A model generated the notes under the pieces. That model saw nothing but the letters and a program-made list of their open reading frames with translations, did not search any database and was not told where the DNA came from. DNA of 64,000 bases from Streptomyces paludis. Lineage in GTDB: Bacteria; Actinomycetota; Actinomycetes; Streptomycetales; Streptomycetaceae. The DNA lies in the NCBI RefSeq assembly GCF_003344965.1, contig NZ_CP031194.1:1-64000 (forward strand). Direction: 5' to 3'. Within the stretch, counting starts at the first letter, position 1, and every line of letters starts with the position of its first letter. The position numbers and the translations under genes were made by a program. Shown here piece after piece: positions 60,180-64,000 of this stretch.

Positions 60180-60836
60180 TCAGTGGTGCCCGTGGCGCCG
60201 TTCGACGGCGAGCGCGCCCGCCACGACGACCCCGAGCACGGGCGCGGCGAGCGGCGCCGCGAACCAGGCCGACACCGGCACCACGGCCAGCCCGCCGATC
60301 AGCAGCAGCGAGCCGGCCGGGTCCCGTACGGTACGGCGGACGGCGGCCCGCAGCAGCGCCCGCCAGGACGCGCCGGGCCGCCAGCTCACGGCGGCCCGGA
60401 GCCCGGCGGCGAGCAGGCCGAGAAAGGCCAGCACCCCGACCGTACCGGCGAAGGCGCCGCCGGGCAGCCCGGCCCGTACGACGACGAGGTCGGCGTAGAG
60501 CAGCCAGAGCGCCGCCCAGCCGGCCAGCCCGACGAGCCAGCCGCGCCGGGCGGCGGAGCGCAGATCGGCGGCGAACTCCCGCCAGGTGGCGGCCTCGTGG
60601 GCCAGCACCCGGCGCAGATGCGCCGCCCCGGCGGCGAGGGCGGCGGGCAGGGTGAGCAGCGGCAGCGCGGCCAGCGCGATCCACACTCCGGTGAGCAGAC
60701 ACTCGGCGAACAGCGCGAAGGCGCGCTGGAACGCGGACTCGGGCCGGGGAGCCCGGTCCGGCCGGTGGGCGCGGTCCCCCGTCCGCCGCGCACTCCCGGA
60801 GCGGATGGCTCGTGTGCTGCTGGTGGTCGCGCTCAT
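60180..60836 (-). CDS. yesL: YesL (DUF624) family membrane protein
   Basis: 218 residues with four to five hydrophobic segments (FALFAECLLTGVWIALAALPLLTLPAALAAG, WLVGLAGWAALWLLYADLVVV, TVGVLAFLGLLAAGLRAAV, LLLIGGLAVVPVSAWFAAPLAAPVLGVVVAGALAV in outline). YesL accompanies the rhamnogalacturonan importer YesOPQ in Bacillus and related sugar ABC loci elsewhere; its exact job is not known. Seven bases separate it from the permease gene, so it is in the importer operon. Confidence 0.85.
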   Translation of the reverse strand: MSATTSSTRAIRSGSARRTGDRAHRPDRAPRPESAFQRAFALFAECLLTGVWIALAALPLLTLPAALAAGAAHLRRVLAHEAATWREFAADLRSAARRGWLVGLAGWAALWLLYADLVVVRAGLPGGAFAGTVGVLAFLGLLAAGLRAAVSWRPGASWRALLRAAVRRTVRDPAGSLLLIGGLAVVPVSAWFAAPLAAPVLGVVVAGALAVERRHGHH

Positions 60837-60843
60837 GCCGGGC

Positions 60844-61749
60844 TCAGCCTTTCAGTCCGGAGGTGGCCATGCCGTCGATCAGATACCGCTGGAAGGCGAG
60901 GAAGAAGAGCAGGACCGGCAGCAGGGCGATGAGCGACATCGCGATCATCCCGCCGTAGTTGGCGACGCCGTCCTGGTCCACAAACATCTTCAGCCCCAGC
61001 GAGACGGTGTACTTCTCCGGGTCGTTGAGGTAGATCAGCGGACCCATGAAGTCGTTCCACGCGTTGATGAAGGTGAAGATGGCACTGGTGATCAGCGCGG
61101 GCCGGCACAGCGGCAGCACGATCGACCAGTAGATCCGGGCGTGCCCGCAGCCGTCCAGCCGCGCGGCCTCGTCCAGCTCCTTCGGCAGGTTCCGCATGAA
61201 CTGCATCATGAGGAAGACGAAGAAGGCGTCCGTGGCGAGGTACTTGCCCAGCAGCAGCGGCGCGTAGGTGTTGATCAGGTCGAGCTTCTGGAACAGCACG
61301 TATTGCGGGATCAGCAGCACGTGGTACGGCAGCAGCAGGGTGCCGATCATCAGCGCGAAGAGCAGATTGCGCCCCGCGAACCTGATCCGGGCGAAGGCGT
61401 AGGCCGCCAGCGAGCAGGAGATCAGCACACCCGCGACCGAACCGAGCGCCAGCACGGTGGAGTTGACGAAGAACGTGGAGATCGGGATGTCCGCGATCCC
61501 GTTGGCCAGCCGGGTGAAGTTCTCGGTGATCGGGGTGGTGGGGAACAGCTCCAGACTGCCCACGATCTCGTCGTTGGCCTTGAACGAGCCGCCGATCACC
61601 CAGAACACCGGGTAGAGCACCACGGCCAGGACCGCGAGGGAGCCGAGGTGCCAGGCGAGCGAACCGGCGCCGCGCCGGCGCAGCGCGTCCGCGGCCCGCC
61701 GGAGCGCGGGTGCGCCCACCGCCTCGGGGGTGGTCGGGGTACTGCTCAC
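60844..61749 (-). CDS. Carbohydrate ABC permease, YesQ-like (MalG type)
   Basis: 301 residues from GTG 61749, overlapping the previous permease stop by GTGA. Six membrane segments; the EAA loop is DEAARLDGCGHARIYWSIVLPLCRPAL (about 195-221, in outline), which docks on the ATPase. The C-terminal FLAFQRYLIDGMATSGLKG is typical of CUT1 inner permeases that handle oligosaccharides. The ATPase (MsmX/MsiK type) is not encoded here; in Streptomyces MsiK serves many such importers in trans. Confidence 0.9.
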   Translation of the reverse strand: MSSTPTTPEAVGAPALRRAADALRRRGAGSLAWHLGSLAVLAVVLYPVFWVIGGSFKANDEIVGSLELFPTTPITENFTRLANGIADIPISTFFVNSTVLALGSVAGVLISCSLAAYAFARIRFAGRNLLFALMIGTLLLPYHVLLIPQYVLFQKLDLINTYAPLLLGKYLATDAFFVFLMMQFMRNLPKELDEAARLDGCGHARIYWSIVLPLCRPALITSAIFTFINAWNDFMGPLIYLNDPEKYTVSLGLKMFVDQDGVANYGGMIAMSLIALLPVLLFFLAFQRYLIDGMATSGLKG

Positions 61750-62738
61750 CGGGACGCCTCCTCGTAGTGCACCCAGCGTTTCTGGGACCAGAACAGCACC
61801 GCGGTCACCAGTCCGACCGCGAGCAGCAGCATCCACGCCATGGCCGAGGCGAGCCCCATCCGGCTGTTCTCGAAGCCCTGGACGTAGAGGTAACAGGTGT
61901 AGACGAGGGTGGCGTCGGCCGGGCCGCAGGTGCCGCCCGCGCCGCCCAGGATGTAGGCCGAGCCGAAGATCTGGAAGGAGTGGATGGTCTCCAGCAGGAC
62001 GTTGAAGAACAGCACCGGGGAGATCATCGGGAGGGTGATGTTCCAGAACCGGCGCAGCGGTCCGGCGCCGTCGACCTCGGCCGCCTCGTAGAGCGAGCGC
62101 GGCACCTGCTTGAGCCCGGCCAGGAAGATCACCATGGGCGCGCCGAACTGCCAGACCGTGAGCGCCACCAGGCTGTAGATGATCCAGTCGGGGTCGCCGA
62201 TCCAGCCGCCGACGTCCATGCCGAACAGCCCGCGCTGGACGCGGTCCACGATGGCGTCGTCCGAGAAGATCGCCTTCCAGACGATGGCGATGGAGACACT
62301 CGCGCCGATCAGCGAGGGCGCGTAGAACGCGGCGCGGTAGAACGCCTGGCCGCGGCGCTGCTGGCTGAGCAGCAGCGCCACCCCGAGCGCGGCGGCCAGC
62401 TTGAGCGGGGTGCCGATGATCACGTACCAGAGCGTCACCGAGACCGAGTGGCGCCAGCGGGCGTCGGCGAACATCTCGGTGAAGTTGCCGAGGCCGACCC
62501 ACCGCGGCGCGTCGAAGAGGTTGTAGTCGGTGAAGGCGAAGTAGAGCGAGGCGGCCATCGGGCCCGCGGTGAGCAGCAGGAATCCCGTGATCCAGGGGGA
62601 CATGAAGAGATAGCCGGCCAGGTTGTCCCGGTGGCCGCGCCGCGGTGCGGCGGGGCCACCGGGGCCGGAGCCCGGCGGGGAGCCTTCGGGGAGGTGCTCC
62701 GCCGCAGCGGGCCGTCTTGTCGCCACGGTGGATCCCAT
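61746..62738 (-). CDS. Carbohydrate ABC permease, YesP-like (MalF type)
   Basis: 330 residues from ATG 62738, overlapping the binding-protein stop (TGATG). A disordered N-terminus (about 1-35) precedes six membrane segments starting GYLFMSPWITGFLLLTAGPM; the EAA loop reads YEAAEVDGAGPLRRFWNITLPMISPVLF (in outline, about 215-242). It pairs with the next permease and the lipoprotein as a CUT1 importer for rhamnogalacturonan oligosaccharides, inferred from the neighbouring lyases. Confidence 0.9.
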   Translation of the reverse strand: MGSTVATRRPAAAEHLPEGSPPGSGPGGPAAPRRGHRDNLAGYLFMSPWITGFLLLTAGPMAASLYFAFTDYNLFDAPRWVGLGNFTEMFADARWRHSVSVTLWYVIIGTPLKLAAALGVALLLSQQRRGQAFYRAAFYAPSLIGASVSIAIVWKAIFSDDAIVDRVQRGLFGMDVGGWIGDPDWIIYSLVALTVWQFGAPMVIFLAGLKQVPRSLYEAAEVDGAGPLRRFWNITLPMISPVLFFNVLLETIHSFQIFGSAYILGGAGGTCGPADATLVYTCYLYVQGFENSRMGLASAMAWMLLLAVGLVTAVLFWSQKRWVHYEEASR

Positions 62739-64000
62739 CAGAAGCCGATGGCCGTCTTCGACTCGGTGAAGAACTGCTTCACCGCGTCGTCCACGGACCG
62801 TGTGCCCAGGGCCAGTTCCTCGGCGAGGCGCAGGAAGGCGGACTCGGCGACATCGGCGCCGGCCGGATGCGGGGTGATGGGCTCCAGCACACCGGTGTCG
62901 ACGAGCTGCTTCTCGTAGGCGGCGATGTCCTTGCCGACCTGGTCGGTGGGCTGGAACGCCTCGTTCTGCGCGACGGTGGCGGGCACCCCGCGGTCGTAGC
63001 CCATGATCTTGGCGACCTCGGGGTCGTGCACCATGAAGTCGATGAACTGGGCGACTTCCTTGGGGTGCTTGGTGCGCTTGGAGCCGCTCAGCATCAGCGA
63101 TCCGAGGTACTGGCCGGTCTTCTTGCCGTCGGTGGTCGGGATGGGCGCGAGGCCGTACTCGCTCTTGCCCTCGGAGGTGTAGCGCACGGTGAAGTTGTCC
63201 CAGGTGAACTCGCAGCCGGCGATCTCGGCGGCCAGCGCGGACTTGGGCCTGACCTGCGCGACCTTCTTGGGGTCGGAGTAGAGGCCCGACTTGACGCCGG
63301 CGTACCCCTTGGTCCACCACTCCTTGAGGTCGGCCTCGGTGAAGCCGAGGGCGTCCGTGGTGAAGAACGCCTTGCCGTGCTGGCGCAGATAGAGGTCGTA
63401 GAGGTACATGACCCCGTAGCCCCCGCTGTCACCGGCCCGGCCCGTGGTGTCGCGGATCTTCGCCAGCGCCGCGTCGAAGTCGTCCCAGGTCCAGCCGGGC
63501 TTCGGGCTGACGCCGGCCTTCCGGAACACCTTCTCGTCGATGACCAGGGCCATCGAGTTGCTGCCGACCGGGACACCGAGGAGCTTGCCGTCGACCTCGC
63601 CGAAGGTCTCCAGTCCGGCCCGGAAGCCGTCCATGCTCAGATGGCCCGCCTTGACCTGGGCGTTGAGGTCGAGCAGGACGTTCTTCGCGTCGTACTTGCG
63701 CAGGAAGCCGATGGCGTTCTGGAAGACGTCGGGCGGATTGCCGCCGGATGCCTGGGTGTTGAACTTCTTCCAGAAGTCGAGGTAGGGCTGGAAGTCCGTC
63801 TTGACCTTGATCTTCGGGTACTTCTTCTCGAAGAGCGCGATCGTCTCGTTGATACGCTTGGCCCGGTCGTCGGAGCCCCACCACGCGTAGCGGATGGTCA
63901 CCGTCCCGTCGCCCGATCCGCTGCCCGATCCGCAACCGGCCGCCGTCAGGCCGAGAGCGGCCAGTGAGCCGCCCGCGATCTTGAGCAGGCCGCGCCGGTC
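62738..64000 (-). CDS. Extracellular sugar-binding lipoprotein, YesO-like (5' end beyond the window)
   Basis: At least 420 residues, truncated by the right edge. The visible start DRRGLLKIAGGSLAALGLTAAGC is the end of a lipoprotein signal; the lipidated cysteine is encoded near 63933. A GTG at 63901 is internal, not the start. The mature part (VTIRYAWWGSDDRAKRINETIALFEKKYPKIKVKTDF in outline) is a class I solute-binding protein as in YesO, with DVFQNAIGFLRKYDAKN. First visible gene of the leftward importer operon; it would bind RG-I oligosaccharides. Confidence 0.92.
   Translation of the reverse strand, partial: DRRGLLKIAGGSLAALGLTAAGCGSGSGSGDGTVTIRYAWWGSDDRAKRINETIALFEKKYPKIKVKTDFQPYLDFWKKFNTQASGGNPPDVFQNAIGFLRKYDAKNVLLDLNAQVKAGHLSMDGFRAGLETFGEVDGKLLGVPVGSNSMALVIDEKVFRKAGVSPKPGWTWDDFDAALAKIRDTTGRAGDSGGYGVMYLYDLYLRQHGKAFFTTDALGFTEADLKEWWTKGYAGVKSGLYSDPKKVAQVRPKSALAAEIAGCEFTWDNFTVRYTSEGKSEYGLAPIPTTDGKKTGQYLGSLMLSGSKRTKHPKEVAQFIDFMVHDPEVAKIMGYDRGVPATVAQNEAFQPTDQVGKDIAAYEKQLVDTGVLEPITPHPAGADVAESAFLRLAEELALGTRSVDDAVKQFFTESKTAIGF

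Noticed and set aside
1..64000. Developmental control by bldA through TTA codons
   Set aside because: Each TTA or TAA trinucleotide I checked inside predicted genes was out of frame (for example within CGT TAC or GGT TAC); I found no in-frame TTA codon by eye.

Overview
The window reads as a chromosomal segment of a Streptomyces-type actinomycete. Coding DNA is very GC-rich with G/C at most third positions, ribosome sites are GGAGG-like, GTG starts are common, many genes overlap by ATGA or GTGA, and several actinomycete-specific families are present (DUF397, DUF6153, DUF305, LAxTG surface protein, GerMN lipoprotein, TOBE-only molbindin). I found no in-frame TTA (bldA) codon, rRNA, tRNA, CRISPR array, transposase or phage gene.

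Layout. 0-9 kb: orphan DUF397 protein, phenylacetate-CoA ligase, a ChaA-type antiporter, a serine hydrolase preceded by a heptanucleotide tandem repeat, a phytoene-dehydrogenase-like oxidoreductase and a Ser/Thr kinase with a long TPR tail. 9-14 kb: a secreted pectate lyase-pectinesterase fusion, an ATP-dependent DNA ligase and a secreted PI-PLC-like enzyme. 14.5-21 kb: a double-Rossmann ion-channel-like protein, then a molybdate locus (modA, fused modBC, a MerR-like HTH/TOBE regulator and a molbindin). 21-34 kb: mixed housekeeping and envelope genes (RlmG-like methyltransferase, TetR regulator, DUF2252, DUF4118, FUSC, LAxTG protein, PHP phosphoesterase, SRPBCC/HTH pair, PRC-barrel protein). 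34-38.3 kb: a TMEM165/GDT1-type transporter behind a yybP-ykoY (Mn2+) riboswitch, and a siderophore-binding protein divergent from two FecCD permeases across an iron box. 38.2-38.65 kb: two nested palindromic repeat elements. 38.7-47.3 kb: DUF6153/DUF305, a response regulator-kinase-GerMN operon divergent from a DUF3152 protein, an MFS exporter with its ArsR-type regulator and double operator, and an amidase.

47.3-64 kb is a plant cell-wall (rhamnogalacturonan I) utilisation locus: a DUF2264 hydrolase, a DeoR/LacI hybrid regulator, two GH43 enzymes, a PL11 rhamnogalacturonan lyase, a rhamnogalacturonan acetylesterase, an exo-rhamnogalacturonan-lyase-family protein, YesL, and a YesOPQ-like ABC importer that runs off the right edge. 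Secreted enzymes would debranch and cleave the polymer and the importer would take up the products. With the pectate lyase/pectinesterase at 9.2 kb the strain appears equipped for both smooth and hairy pectin. A protein resembling plant pathogen-related proteins lies inside the locus.

The least explained signal is a family of about 160-205 bp palindromic elements, one at 22.2-22.4 kb and two at 38.2-38.6 kb. Their ends differ, but they share a wobble-rich stem whose one variable block changes on both arms so that pairing is kept. Two of them sit exactly at the stop codons of genes.
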